Source of the DNA: Leucocoprinus leucothites
Taxonomy: Eukaryota; Basidiomycota; Agaricomycetes; Agaricales; Agaricaceae
Assembly: GCA_013368445.1 (NCBI GenBank)
Contig: JAACJO010000023.1
Location: forward strand, 124,001-188,000
Direction: 5' to 3'
DNA: 64,000 nt
Shown: positions 1 to 12,015 of the stretch, in pieces
How positions within the stretch are numbered: position 1 is the stretch's first letter
How the letters are laid out: every line of letters starts with the position of its first letter
Notes under the pieces: generated by a model
What the model saw: the letters and a program-made list of their open reading frames with translations, nothing else
What the model was told of the DNA's origin: nothing
Database searches by the model: none
Made by a program: the position numbers and the translations under genes

Positions 1-1131
1 GACATCGCAATTGCCGACCAGTTGATATATCAAACCAACCCGCAGTATGTTTTCCTTCGCTGGTAGCTTTTGTAGCAATTGACAGGCCCAGTCCAGGGGG
101 AAAGCAGCTATGCTAGCTGGTGCATTGCAGATAGCCGTCGTCAACGTCAAATTCAAGACTTGAACCTCACACAACTTTGAAAGGTCAGTCTTTTCAAGAG
201 GGAGCCCAGCTTGTGCATCTACCAAACTTGTCAGGGCATTAACACTTGAAGTCGCCATAAACGCACCCCAAGGTCGACAGACTCCAATGGCTAGCTCTCT
301 GACTGAACCCCCAAAACTCTTCAAAAATTGCCCCACAATCGAAGAAGCAGTACGTGCCCCGACCTTCGAATCAACGTAATCAAGTTCCAGATTGCGAAGC
401 TTATCAGGTGAAATGTAGCTCGTGTTTCGAAGATGAAAATGAAGGAACCGAGAGATAAGGGCTGTCCCTTCCAATCTCAGGGAGTGAAGAGGGACGAGGG
501 CGTGCTGAGGGCCTTTCAAGCTTGCCAACCCTTGTTTCAAAGCTGAGAATCCATGTTGGTCATCGTGGAAAAGAGGATAAAGCACTGTCGTATCTTCAAG
601 GTCAAGTACGCGAACATTCCGGCAATATGGGAGGACAAGGAGTGGGAAACCCGACCATTCAACTGCAGAGAACTTGACCGTCAGTGTCCGCAGGCTCTCC
701 TTGCCCAGAAGTTGAACTAGCTGCTTTATAGACTCGGGTGTAGCTCGGTCCCAGCCGGACCCCGCATCAGTAACGTCGAGATTCTTCAGGTTTGGCAATT
801 TGTTCAGAGTAGAGAGGATTCCGGTGTCAACGAAAGCCGTGATGATACGCCGAATTTTGACGGATATAACAAAGGACAGGAGGCGCTCCTTTGTGGCGGA
901 GGTGGGTTGGGAAGCCAAATTGTTGAACCTGTTCCCCAAAACGATGCTCGAGAAGAATTTAGGTCTGAAGGCGACTCGCCAAATATGGCTGACCACTGAC
1001 GCGCTTCTCCAAGTCTCTTTGTCCCTGACATTGGACGCAATCTCTCCGACGACATCAAGAGGGAGAGAAGGACAAGGTTTGGTTAGTAGACCTTGATGTT
1101 CGTTTGCCTCTACAAAGTGAGGACTGGCCAT
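1..1131 (-). CDS. F-box/LRR-like protein, 3' end outside window
   Basis: Reading leftward from the ATG at 1129-1131, one frame stays open for 377 codons to the window edge, so the C-terminus is missing. Residues about 22-60 form an F-box-like motif (PSLPLDVVGEIASNV, then W-R-x-A-S-V-V-S and a W-R segment), followed by leucine-rich stretches (LNKLPNLKNLDV, LRTLTVKF, VRVLDLED) of the kind found in the large Agaricomycete F-box families. Known members are presumed SCF ubiquitin-ligase adaptors; the substrate is unknown. A second, broken copy lies at 5300-6687 on the same strand and is very similar at the nucleotide level, including part of the upstream region. That copy also supplies the missing C-terminus by homology. 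The open frame suggests this is the functional duplicate. Confidence 0.75.
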   Translation of the reverse strand, partial: MASPHFVEANEHQGLLTKPCPSLPLDVVGEIASNVRDKETWRSASVVSHIWRVAFRPKFFSSIVLGNRFNNLASQPTSATKERLLSFVISVKIRRIITAFVDTGILSTLNKLPNLKNLDVTDAGSGWDRATPESIKQLVQLLGKESLRTLTVKFSAVEWSGFPLLVLPYCRNVRVLDLEDTTVLYPLFHDDQHGFSALKQGLASLKGPQHALVPLHSLRLEGTALISRFLHFHLRNTSYISPDKLRNLELDYVDSKVGARTASSIVGQFLKSFGGSVRELAIGVCRPWGAFMATSSVNALTSLVDAQAGLPLEKTDLSKLCEVQVLNLTLTTAICNAPASIAAFPLDWACQLLQKLPAKENILRVGLIYQLVGNCDV

Positions 1132-3487
1132 GGAGCTAGTAAATGGGAGGATGGACTATTAAGAGAGTGAGTAGTAGATGGCGAGGGTATGCAGTTGCTG
1201 GTGCCAACAAGAGTGGTGTCAGTATGACCTTCTCACGGCACGCACTTTAGTCCGGATGACCCTGCAACAAACGCTGTCAGGTATAAGCGAGGTATAAGCC
1301 TCATTTCTTACTTTTCAGAGTTTGCAAGGGATCACCACGATATCCAATGCCCCAAACTACCCCAATGATTGAAGCTTGAGCTTGATGGTCGACCCGGCCA
1401 CATTTAGCACTCTTGAGCTTAAGGGGAGATTACGAGCCAATGTTCTCGGACAGTCACTACCTAGATTTTCCTGATGGTTCGATCAAGACAATGCGTCTAC
1501 ACGTTATCTTTTTGAAGTGATTTATTACTGTGTTCTGTTCTGCTCAGACACACCGCAAAATATGTAGAGCAATGCAAGGGTATGTGGGGGGTATATCCCT
1601 GCCCCTCTCTAAAATTTATATGACAATAGAACAAATATTCTACCGACGAACGGTGGCGGTGACGTTCGAGAGTCTCTTGTCGCCGTTGTTCTTACAGGCC
1701 TCGGATTAGCACTCACAACTGGTCTGATATACTCTGAATCGGGTGTATACTACTATAATCTATTGATTTCTTGGAAAATTGGTTGACCATCTTCCTTCTT
1801 CCCTACAAAAGATCAAGTATCTCTGCTGCATTGATTTTACTGTCTTACCCGTCGCTCAAAAGCACCCGGGAAAAGTTCTCGATTTGGAGTCTTTTCTCAC
1901 CTGAGAACGTTTATACCATGTGCTCAGGGCAAAAAAGGGATATCATACTCGGATGCATAGCGACGTGAGAAGTTGATAGTTCAGCGTGGCTGTGCTAGAG
2001 TATGTTCTTTCTTCGGCAATGACGTCTACTTGCGAGTCCCACTAGCCGCTCATACCTCTTCAGTGCGCCTGGCCAAGGACATTATTCTGGAAGCATACCT
2101 GCACACCGTGTGTCAACTCTTACACTCTATAGAAATCTACAGGAATTGGCTCCGGTTGGTGCCGTGCGTCGTGCTTTGTATCTGGGAGGCTATTCGTCAG
2201 TAAAACAGGCTGAAACGAGAAGCGGACGATGCATCGACCAGCCAGGATAACTCTGTTATGCCACAATAGTAACGTTTGTGGAACTCCCGCCCTTTATATT
2301 AGTCGTATGGGCCTTGTACTTAAATTGCATGGTCTACCCATCAGTGTTCAACGTTCAACGCTCTTCCCTTCTTCTCCCTCAATACAAAGTCGGCGTGCAC
2401 GTTTGCTACGATGCAAGACCGACAGGTGGAGCTCCCTGGTATTGTCTGCTATGCCCTGTCAGATGCCTCAAGAGCCGGTGATCACAAGATACAGCTCTTG
2501 AACAGTCCCGAGGCTCGTCAGCTTCCCGGACCCTAGGACTCGAGGGCATCTCACTAAATAAGAGAGACTGGACTTACCCCAGAATTGGCTGCCCTCCCGT
2601 GATTGACAACTCTTTATCCCTCTCGTGCAACTTTCAATTGGAGCGATCTTGACCAAGATCAGAGTTTGACGGAACAGCTCACAGTGCTGGACTAAACCTC
2701 TGGCCCATACACATTACCTGCAACATCTGAAGCTGTTTCGCCTAGCCTCAATGCGGCTAGATGTTTAAATTCATTACGAACTTTCGGCCGACCGCGATGT
2801 AGACACCGGAGACGTTGGAACTCTGCCGGAGTCATGAGTATTCTCCGGCATGCTTGACATGAGCCCCGTGCTCGAAGGTCTGCGACTGTCACATCTCTCT
2901 TTTTGTGGAGGTAGCTTCTTTTTGATTAAGTAGCCTCTCGACCCTTTTCAGCCAGAAAGTTAACTTCCAAATTAAGAGTCTTTCTTTATCTGTCTTCGTT
3001 GATATTATATATCGACAATCAAGCCATTCGACAAACACGAACACAAAGAGAACAAAGGATAACACATACTTGAATATATATTTTACAATTTGACATATTA
3101 TGCAGCCAACAAACAGAGCAAAGACATCCAGCAACTTAACAGACCGGCACGTTGTACGTGATACATCAATGATCGTTTGATTAAATGATATCAGTTTCTC
3201 TCTGCTACTGTTACTCTCCTTATGGAATTTGACCTTTCTGCTGGTGTCACAGCTCACTACCTCTCGCCACGAATGGAAAATGGATATAATCCGGTAGACC
3301 TCCGAACCAATCAGGATCCGGGTTTCTCATGGTAGCGTAAGGTTCTACGTGTTTCGAGTGGCCTTGGATCAATACATGTGGATGCACAGGCGCATGTTGG
3401 AGATGCCTGCGATAGGATATTTCTACCTTTCATAGACCCAACGCTTCGCTCAGGACAAGTTTTTTCACTGCGTTGTACATCGCAACG
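1132..3487. other. Intergenic, no gene recognised
   Basis: About 2.3 kb between two divergent F-box genes. The first 130 bases upstream of the left gene resemble the region upstream of the pseudogene at 6688-6840, so the duplication included promoter sequence. Short open frames near 1771-2500 and 2692-3257 show no recognisable motif, no convincing splice structure and no paralogue in the window. I see nothing else supportable. Confidence 0.5.
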
Positions 3488-5175
3488 ATGGGGTCAAGCT
3501 TCAACGAGCTCCCTAGAGAGATCTTGGAGAGAATACTCGGATACGTAAGTTATCTGTATTAGCTGTTCAACGAAATCGTAATCTTTCTTCTTCCACTCAC
3601 GCTATAGTTCCCTCGCGGAAGAGATTCCGGGTTTTGCGACCTACGCTTAGTATCTAAGCGACTTGACATTATCGTCGCTGCCATCATATTCGCGAAGATT
3701 TCCTATTCGGCTTTTGGTCCTGATCCTCGTGATACAGAGGATGTCCGTGTCAGGATGGCGTCTGTTCTTAAAAACACCAAAAGTCTCAAGTTCTTCACCA
3801 GCAGTTCCGAGCTATGGCGAGGCGATCCTGCTCCCTGGCCCGGGATTGTTGACGCATTCACTCAAAACATCGTGAATCTTACCGCCCTCGAGTATGTCCA
3901 TGATGGGTTTTTACTTTGCCACCAGGCTTTTGCGAAGGGGTTGACAGTTTCTAATCTTAGGTGGTCTCACATATTGGATGATGAATACGGTCCAAGGGGC
4001 ATTGAAAAGGTTAGCCGCTCACTCGGCTCGTTGCCAAACCTTCAGGAACTCTCTCTGCGCTTGCGTTCTTCTGTGAGTGTGGAGCTACAAGTTATGCGGG
4101 GGAAACAACCATATATTAGCTTTGAGCTCCCACTTGAATCTATCTCTAACCTACGAAGTCTCGCGATTGAGTGGAACATAGACCAGCGACCGCCCCCAAA
4201 TGTCCTCGCGCAGATCTCAGGAGTAGTGGCACGAAGTCCTGGCCTTGAAGATCTCAAATTCGTTATCCCGTACGCGTACCATCTAGGGAAGCACTACGGG
4301 TCTCAGGTGACATTGGGCGAGATTTTTGATGCGACTTCGTCCCTGCCGACCGCCATGAAGCTCAGGGCTCTCGAGACGCGTGCCGTGGTTGTCGATGGGA
4401 ACACATTTCGTAGGCACCTGCGGCATTTTCGACACCTGAGCGCATTACGAATCCGGCATGACCCTAACCCTTCAGCTGGACAGAACATAGGAGAAGTTTT
4501 TCAGGCGCTCGGATCAGAACGTATTGAGCTCCAGAATGTCCACATCGACGTTATCCACCACCCCAGCGTTTTTGAATACCTGTCATCATATTCGGGTATT
4601 CATCAACTCTCTTTGAAGCCGGGTCACCCTCTAGACGACTCTCCCGCACTTATCAGACGGTTCTTCGAGTCAGTGCTTCCTGTGCAATCGCAATGCCTGA
4701 CATCGCTGCGGATCGGGGGGAATTTGCGCACACAGTGGTCGAGAATTAACACGGAGGAATTCTTCGCAGCGGTGGCTGAGTGTAAATCACTGAGGTATAT
4801 TTGTTCCTGGATTTGGATGACATATGCCGAAGCTGAGTCCCGAAACTCATCTGTCGTGGTAAGAGGAATAATTCATAGAGTAAACATGCACGAGCTTATC
4901 AGTCCTACCATTAGGATCCCTGGCTGGAAGTTGTGATAAGGCTTCCGAATTTACAGAGGTTTAGTTGCCCTCCGGTGGTCCTCAAGAAGAGAAGCTTTGC
5001 AGGTGATGAAGTCACGGAAGAGCGGCCACCGGGTGAACCTGATCCTGATCCTGCTGTGCGATATTTTTTGAGCAGAGCTGTATTTGACTTCAAGTGGGGA
5101 AAGCAGGTACGATGCCAGATTGATACAAATTATAGAGAGAGATCGGGAGTCTGGAAAATGGCAAATCAAGGATAA
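3488..5175 (+). CDS. F-box/LRR-like protein, three exons
   Basis: Proposed exons are 3488-3544, 3608-4858 and 4915-5175. Both introns are phase 0 with GTAAG donors and TAG acceptors (63 and 56 nt). The first exon encodes the start of an F-box (FNELPREILERILGY). Exon 2 continues it (CDLRLVSKRLD) and is followed by leucine-rich segments such as LGSLPNLQELSLRLR and LRSLAIEWN. Without the second intron the frame ends at 4936; removing it restores a family-like C-terminus (DPWLEVVIRLPNLQRFSCPP). The protein would be about 522 residues, usual for these fungal adaptors. It is clearly different from the duplicated F-box pair on either side and lies on the opposite strand. The extreme C-terminus is the least certain part. 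Confidence 0.7.
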
Positions 5176-5299
5176 CATAGATCGTCACTTACCTTGTTCA
5201 ATAGTTATGGGGATAGGAATTCAGGAGTCCGGATGGGAAGAGGAGGCACATTCTCAAACTCTCGCGGTGTATTGCATATTGGCTGTTCATGACTGCTTA

Positions 5300-6687
5300 C
5301 TATCGACCATTGATCGGTACATATTGAATAGATAAAGCAGTAAAATCAATATTCCGATCCTTGATCCTTCGAAATTGGTCATGGATTGAGTCTTGATTGA
5401 TGTCCCGCTGGTCGCACAAATGCAACCCAGACATCACGTCTTCTGAATCCCACACACCGAGACTCAATATGATTCTACACTCCTGTAGTCTCGGGAAGAA
5501 TATTGGTTCACCGAATATGGTGTCCAGCATGTCCCACAGCTGGGATAGGCTTTTATAAAGAAGTCTTGGCAAGGCCGCACCTTGATTCCCGACTACCTGA
5601 AATACAATCCCGACTCGCAGCATGCTATCTCTCACTGGTAAATTCTTTAAAAGTTGACAAGCCCAATCTAGCGAGAAGGCTTCCAGATGACTTGACGTCT
5701 CGCCGATGGCCGTCGTCAACGTCAAATTCAGGACTTGAACCTCACGCAGCTCTGAAAGGTCAGTCTTCTCGAGAGGAAGCCCAGCTTGTGCATCTACCAA
5801 ACTTGTCAGGGCATTAACACTTGAAGTCGCCAGAAAACGCACCCCAAGGTCGACAGACTCCAATGGCAAGTTCTCTGACTGAACCCCCAAAAATCTTCAA
5901 AAATTGCCCCACAATCGAAGAAGCAGCACGTGTCCCGGTCTTCGTATCGACGTAATCAAGTTCCAGGTTGCGAAGCCTATCAGGTAAAATGCAGCTTGTG
6001 TTTCGAAGATGAAAATGAAGGAACGGAGAGATAAGGGCCGTCCCTTTCAGTCTCAGGGGATGATGGAGTGTTGGGGAGCTTTCAAGTTTTCCAATCCTTG
6101 TTTCAAAGCTGAAAATCCATGTTAGTCATCGTGGAAGAGAGGATAGAGCACCGTCGTATCTTCAAGGTCGAGTACGTGAACATTCCGGCAATATGGGAGG
6201 AGAAGAAGTGGGAAACCCGACCATTCAACCGCCGAGAACTTGACCGTCAGCATCCGCAGGCTCTCCTTGCCCAGAAGCTGAACTAGCTGCTTTGTAGACT
6301 CGGGTGTAGCTCGGTCCCAGCCGGACCCCGCATCAGTAACGTCGAGATTCTTCAGGTTTGGCAATTTGTTCAGAGTAGAGAGGATTCCGGTGTCAACGAA
6401 AGCCGTGATGATACACCGAATTTTGACGGATATAACAAAGGACAGGAGGCGCTCCTTTGTGGCGGAGGTGGGTTGGGAAGCCAAATTGTTGAAAAAACGA
6501 TGCTCGAGAAGAATTTAAGTCTGAAGGCAATTCGCCAGATATGGCTGACCACTGACGCGCTTCTCCAAGTCTCTTTGTCCCTGACATTGGACGCAATCTC
6601 TCCGACGACATCAAGAGGGAGAGAAGGACAAGGTTTAGTTAGTTGACTTTGATGTTCGTTTGCCTTTACAAAGTGGGGACTAGTCAT
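5300..6687 (-). pseudogene. Broken duplicate of the F-box gene at 1-1131
   Basis: This copy aligns along its whole length with the gene at the left edge. Lesions seen directly: a 10-base deletion near 6493 (the other copy has cctgttcccc between two A runs) shifts the frame after the F-box; a TAA at about 6126 replaces a CAA codon; and an extra base near 5834 (gccagaaaacg against gccataaacg) shifts the frame again. The last 196 codons (5300-5890) remain open and show what the C-terminus of the intact copy should look like (ending PINGR). Several independent lesions make a single sequencing error unlikely. An alternative is a rearranged gene using new introns, but no splice set I tried repairs all three breaks. 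Confidence 0.75.
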
Positions 6688-8096
6688 GGACCGGGTAGAT
6701 GGGAAGAGGGATTAACAAAAGAGTGAGTAGATGGCGGGGGTGTGCACTAGTTGCTGGTGCCAGCAAAAATGGTACTAGTCTGAGGTTCTCACGGCGTGTC
6801 CTTTAAGTAGTCCTCATCCCTCGGGTCCGTAGACGACCCTGAAAAGGAATGCAATCTAAATTCCAAGTCCCCAAAACTTGGGATAACAACACCCTGACCT
6901 TGAACCCGATGTTTCTGCGGTTGTGTCAGCTATCTCTTCCATATGAGCAAGGGAGGCAACTTGAAAACCGAATGGCGTCCTGGGGCATTACGAGATGTCT
7001 GAAACAGTCGTGGAGTCATTTATACACCTATTGAGGGTCAGACAATCAATCTCGTTCCTCTGCATGGGGGATGCTGTGGTGCAGACGTAAAGATGTTGAT
7101 CGCATTAACCACATACTTGTAGGATTCAGCATGAAATATCTACATGTCCAAGGATTCTCTTGGGAAGCTCGACTAAGTTCATGCCCATGAAGTCACGATG
7201 CTGAGCAATGTTTGGTCGAGTCGTTGAGTGCTGGGCTTCACGTTCAGTAAGAAATTTATATTGTGGACATCAATGGCGTACCAGAATATTATGCACATCA
7301 AAGCTATTACTGGTGCTCCGCGAGCCGCAACTTCTGGATACCCAGACAAGAGACGGCTCAGGAGGATTCTCAGAGACGAGGACTAAGTGAAGTGTTACTA
7401 TCGTTTTGACATACAGGAGCAAGTTTTGTGCATAGCTTGATCTTCTTCGAGGTTCAATAGCCCCGAGGCTAGAAGCCATTTGGTGGCGTTCTAGAGCCAG
7501 ATCCTAAGACTTTTAATATCTCGGGCAGAGTTTGCTTGTTTGTGATGTCTCCCTCAATGAGAGTGAGTTGCCGAGACTTGTTGGATAGAACAAACCAGAA
7601 TCGTCGTGGTGCGGGGATGATCTGTAAATCGTTGATACGCCAATCGAACGGCCTTCAATGCCAAGCGTGATAATCCGACACATTCGGAAGCAGTCGAGTA
7701 CCTTCATGGTAGTTCTGTGATCACTGTCCAGAGGCGGTCAGAGAAGCAGCGAACGGATAGTAAATTGCCAAGCAATCTTGCCATAGTGCGCAGCACCGTC
7801 AGCATATGAATGAGCCTTTCACGATCAGCCTATTACACCGACACGAACAGACTCGGAGGACATGCATCTGTGCTAGCCGGGGCTCGGATGACATCACAAG
7901 GACCTATTTTCATCTATTGGAGACACCGGGGTAATTTTGTGCTGTATTCCAGTCTTGAATGCCGGCTCGAGATGTTGAGAATACTGTGTTAGACGCTGGG
8001 ATGGAGCGTTGTCATTCAAGTCAGTATCACGTGACAACTGGTGTGGTCCTCAGGCGTTGCATTCATAAGGAGCTGTCGGTGGTCTATGTTCCTGCA
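6688..8096. other. Intergenic, no gene recognised
   Basis: The first 150 bases are the duplicated upstream region of the F-box pseudogene. The rest contains only short frames on both strands with no recognisable motif. The part just before 8097 is the presumed promoter and 5' leader of the ZIP gene. Confidence 0.45.
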
Positions 8097-10240
8097 ATGG
8101 CTATTGTGCTCCTCGATGGTCTCCAGGTCGTTGGCCACAATGTCCAGCCAACGGAACCTCGCTACCAGGTTATGACTATCATCCTGGTCATTTCTCTTTT
8201 CGGTGGGCAGTTATCATCCAATCCCTGAGCATACATTATCTCAACCTTTTCGTCATTGGCTCCAGCCGTCTCTTTCCCTGGCTTATCCAAAACTATCCCT
8301 TTTCTCAAGATTCCTCACATTGTGTTCTTCATAGGCAAGCATTTTGGCACAGGTGAGCTGTCAATCGATCATTCCCTGGAATCTTGCCTCAATGAAGTCC
8401 CGCACAATCTGACTTACGGTTTCAGGAGTTATCCTTGCCACTGCGTTCATACATCTCCTCCAGGACTCTTTCGAAGCTTTACAGAAGCCTCAAGTCAAGG
8501 AATACTTCAATCATGTCGGAAAATACACTGGTCTCATTATGTATGCCAGTCATTTCCTCTTGTTGCGATCCAGCTCACCATCGACAGCCTTGCATCGTTG
8601 CTGTCAATATTTCTCGTCGAATGTGAGTGTATAGCTTTATCCTCTTTCCATTTAAACTTACCTGTCGTGGTAGATCTATCTACATCTTACGTTGAACATC
8701 TTCATGCCGAGCCGTCCCAGCCTCCTACCCCCGTTTCCTCTCAATCCCCTTCTCCCCAACGGTCAAGACGGTCTAGCCTCAAAAACTCTCCTACGCCTGC
8801 TGAAGCTATTATTGCGATCCCTCAAACTCCTCAAATCTTCGATTCCGGTTCCCAGCAACAACCTGTCCTTCCCGCGCAATCCTCGAGAACAGACGAGACA
8901 ACACCGCTATTGCGACCACCTCGCACGCAATCCACTCCTCATCTTAACCCGCCACCTGCACATGCGAATCACCATGCACACCGCACTCTTCTGCCTGCAA
9001 TTGTCACGCAGGATGCTGCAGGCGTGGTCCCCATAGGGGTGCTCACAAACTCACCCCGGATCATAAAGATGCGTGGATGTGCATGCCTTGTGGATCATGT
9101 TTGTGTTTGCCCTGCTTCGGCATTCAATACGCACCCTCATACACCCCTAATCAAGGATACGACGTCACGAGAGCCCTCGAGATCAAGGCAGGCAATTGTA
9201 GCTAATATAGTGGAACCCCTTCCTGCCCTCACCGAAGTGGAAAGGGTAAGGCCGAGGATCTCCGGAGCAGCTGACGACGAACAGGAGGCCAAACCCGCAA
9301 TCGGAAGGAGGCGGCAGGTGGTTGGGCTGCTCGTGTTACAGTTAGGAATCATGATCCATTCTATCGTGATTGGATTGACGTTGGCAATCACAACTGGTGC
9401 CGATTTCAGTGAGTCTCTTACCTATCTCATATTCTCAGCGCTGAGCGAACTGATAACCTCACCAGCATCATTGACAACTGCTGTCGTATTTCACCAGCTC
9501 TTTGAAGGGCTGTCGCTCGGTATTCGAATTGCTGCACTTCCTCCACTCCCTTCGAGCAAAGATGACGAAATATTACTCGAAGCAGAGGATACTAACAAAC
9601 CTGGGGTACACAGGAGCCGTGGGGTGTTCAGGAGGATATTGATGAAGATTGGTGGAGAACGTGGCGAAAGATGGCTGAAATGTTCGCTGGCTCTCCTATT
9701 TGCCATCACCACTCCCGTTGGAATAGGCCTGGGAATGATTGCATTCGAAGTTCGAAAGCAAAAGGAAGGAATCGAGCTGGGTAAGTCGCCTGCCTCCCTC
9801 ACGAGCCAAAGATGTTGATCCAAAATCGTTCCCGGCAAATAGCTCGAATGTATCTCATACAAGGGCTCATGTCGGCGATCTCGGCTGGAATGCTGATATA
9901 CGTCTCCACTGTGGAGATGATTGCTGGAGATTTTGTATTCGGTGACGTGGAGGGACACAGTCACCACGGTCATTCACATGATCTTCCTTCTGCGGGAGAC
10001 GAGGAACATGCTCTCCCAGACCAGGCGAAATCGCCAAGCTCTCGATCTGACGACACTGCGGCCGATTCGAATCAGGAACCGACAGAGCCAGAAAACGAGC
10101 CTCATGGCGTAGAGGCAGATGAGGATCACTACCACCACCATCACCACCACCATCATGGTAAGATTGGCAAGAAAGTGCTTGCGGTGCTCAGCTTGTTGGC
10201 CGGTGTTGGCGGTATGGTTCTGGTCGGCTTGGGGGAGTAA
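8097..10240 (+). CDS. ZIP-family zinc transporter, seven exons
   Basis: Proposed exons: 8097-8202, 8266-8352, 8426-8540, 8588-8622, 8674-9408, 9466-9780, 9843-10240 (596 aa). All junctions keep frame with GT-AG introns of 47-73 nt; exon 4 is only 35 nt. ZIP hallmarks in order: IGKHFGTGVILATAFIHLLQ in the early membrane segments, FLVEYLSTSYV, a long polar cytosolic loop (about residues 130-350), LGIMIHSIVIGLTLAIT, then VVFHQLFEGLSLGIRI, whose His and Glu line the metal site, and a final part with SAISAGMLIYVSTVEM and GMVLVGLGE. A run of eight histidines near 10129-10152 plus HSHHGHSHD form a histidine-rich region before the last TM segment. Expected role: zinc (possibly iron) uptake or release. 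The ATG is the first in frame before the first TM segment; an upstream exon is possible. Confidence 0.85.
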
Positions 10241-10967
10241 ATGCACTTTTGCTTCATTGTTCTAACTTTACGACCTGTCACGTATTCCTCATGGACCGAT
10301 CTGTTTTCTGCATGTCATGTTTTGTTTTCGTTGTCTGTTGGCCGCATAATAATATTTAGAGTAGGTTTGTGCAATCGGCCAGCCCTGTAATATTGTGGTA
10401 TATATATTCGAGTATCTCTTGACTTTTGTCCCTTTGTGCTCGTTTCCGTCGAATGGCCCAACCAACGATGAGCACATGGTATCAGTACAGTCCCCAGATG
10501 AGGGAAGACCACAAATCCAGGAACTTAACTCAGAGTATATCTTTGAGTGCCAACTCGAGCCTCGATCGTGATGACAGAGTGAGCGTCATTGTCAGGCAAA
10601 ATATTCGTTCAATCGCCATATTCTGTGGTGGGTGAGCACAGTGCTATTTATCCCCGAAAATGGACATATCACAATATCTTGATCGAACTACCAAAAAATC
10701 TGAAGAACTGTCGGACGATATTATTATTAGACGGCGATACAGAGTCAAGCAGACAAAGTAGACAGACAGCGAGATGACAAGAAGGAGAAAAGAGGAGGAA
10801 GAAACGGGCCGACTTTGTGAGCCATGAATCTCAACGAACGAAATGGCGCACCAAGAGCATAGCTAGTTAGGTACGTATGAGCCTTTTGAAACCCGCCGTC
10901 TATCGCAGTGGCTGTGTATTTTGTACCTCCCTAACCCTGTCCCAGCCTCACTTCACTGAGTCCCTAG
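10241..10967. other. ZIP 3' region and start of the repeat array
   Basis: No gene seen. After the ZIP stop the sequence is A/T-rich and unstructured. From about 10839 it becomes array DNA: the stretch around cgcaccaagagcat recurs near 14827 and leads into the same 7TM-C exon remnant in both places. Confidence 0.45.
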
Positions 10968-11119
10968 GATTAAGAGCATTTGGCGAAGGGTCAGGCAACC
11001 CGTGTCGAGACATAATGACGATCCTCGTAGAGCCTGCCAACTTAATCATCTTTTCGATCTCTTGACTCTTGTAGCTCCTGTTGTTCGTTCTCCCATCCTA
11101 TACATTCCTTTGCAGACAT
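10968..11119 (+). pseudogene. 7TM-C fragment (C0), exon 3 only
   Basis: A remnant of exon 3 of the 7TM-C family: AFGEGSG, then MTILVEPANLIIF, matching GKGSGKLYLNL and TTILVESASLIIL of intact copies, followed by a stop and frame changes. It runs directly into a BTB-like 3' fragment, so the rest of this unit has been deleted. It is the left end of the + strand arm of the array. Confidence 0.6.
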
Positions 11120-11361
11120 TATTGTGGAAGGATTGCCGAGAGATTTATAGTGTCGAATAGGGGGCTCGAGCTACGTATAACCACGATCATTGGGCCAAGC
11201 AGTGGCCCGCCACGTCTTCTATTCCGGGGAGCCAGAGAAATTAACCCTTCTATGGAACGCCGCTTTGATCGATTGCCACAAGGCTATGCTTGTTGGTCTT
11301 ATAGACAGTTTGTCCTACCTCTGTCCGTTGAAAGGGCAACACTGATGGTCTATAACCACTA
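11120..11361 (+). pseudogene. BTB-like family B fragment (B0), 3' end only
   Basis: Matches the last part of the B repeat seen at 13.9-14.1 and 16.1-16.3 kb: ggggctcgagcta, a segment reading as a TTCTATTCCG motif, gatcgattgccacaa and the closing gttgaaagggcaac. No open frame spans it. The N-terminal BTB-like part is absent. Confidence 0.55.
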
Positions 11362-11952
11362 GGAGGAAGTCAGTCAATTAGGATCGAGTATCAATTCGGA
11401 ACTTCGCCTCTGAAATCGCTTCTCGCAGCCATGTTTGCCCACAATCAGGTTCATGCGTTTTTTCTTTTGTTTTAGCTTTAGTAGCAGGGACAGTAGAGGA
11501 TGAAGTACCGAGCGGTGAATTATATAACAGAATTTATTGGAACTATATCAGGACTGTCAGAGTTGAGGCCTTGAGGAACGTGAGAATTGAAGTCAGAATC
11601 GACCGTCGATTCTAATAATAACTGATCCAATAATAGAATACCATGGCTCGCCTGACAGGTTGTCGCCGACCATACCTGAGCCCAAGCTTACTTCACACAA
11701 GAGCAATGTGGAGCTAACGAGTCAACAATTCTGCCCACAAAGGAGTTTCGATGAGTAGGCAGTTTGTGTTGAGTCTTACACCGTTCCAGTGGCCATGCAC
11801 AGATTCGAACCCGAGCTCTCCCATAAAAGTTAAATCAGTCGTTGACATTACTGGTGAAGAAGGTGAGGACTGTGACAACAATTGATCACAACAATCGATA
11901 TATTGAACAGCAAGTGTGATACACTCACCTTAGCCACGAAGCTGAGCTACAA
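11362..11952 (+). repeat. B-to-C intergenic spacer repeat
   Basis: Noncoding spacer upstream of C1. The same sequence, diverged, precedes every full 7TM-C copy: 16304-16920 (+) and, inverted, 33819-34419, 37978-38566, 47694-48269, 50729-51289, 54849-55484 and 57363-57954. Shared landmarks are a 'ctgtcagg...gagccatg' tract, a 'gttgactcgctagctccacattgctcttgtg' region and an AT-rich palindrome resembling caattgttgcaatcaattg. Confidence 0.7.
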
Positions 11953-11970
11953 AATTAAGCATAAATACTA
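11953..11970 (+). promoter_or_regulatory. TATA-like box of C1
   Basis: ATTAAGCATAAATA lies about 46 nt before the C1 ATG. The same element occurs at the same distance before all eight full-length copies, which suggests a core promoter. Confidence 0.55.
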
Positions 11971-12015
11971 TGCGTACGTGCACCTTCGGACATTTCTACC
12001 CCCATCCCGAACTGT

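Noticed and set aside
1680..1745. Short stretch resembling a ZIP membrane segment (LALTTGLIYSES)
   Set aside because: Similarity to the ZIP gene at 9360-9415 is limited to a few codons with no flanking match; probably chance.
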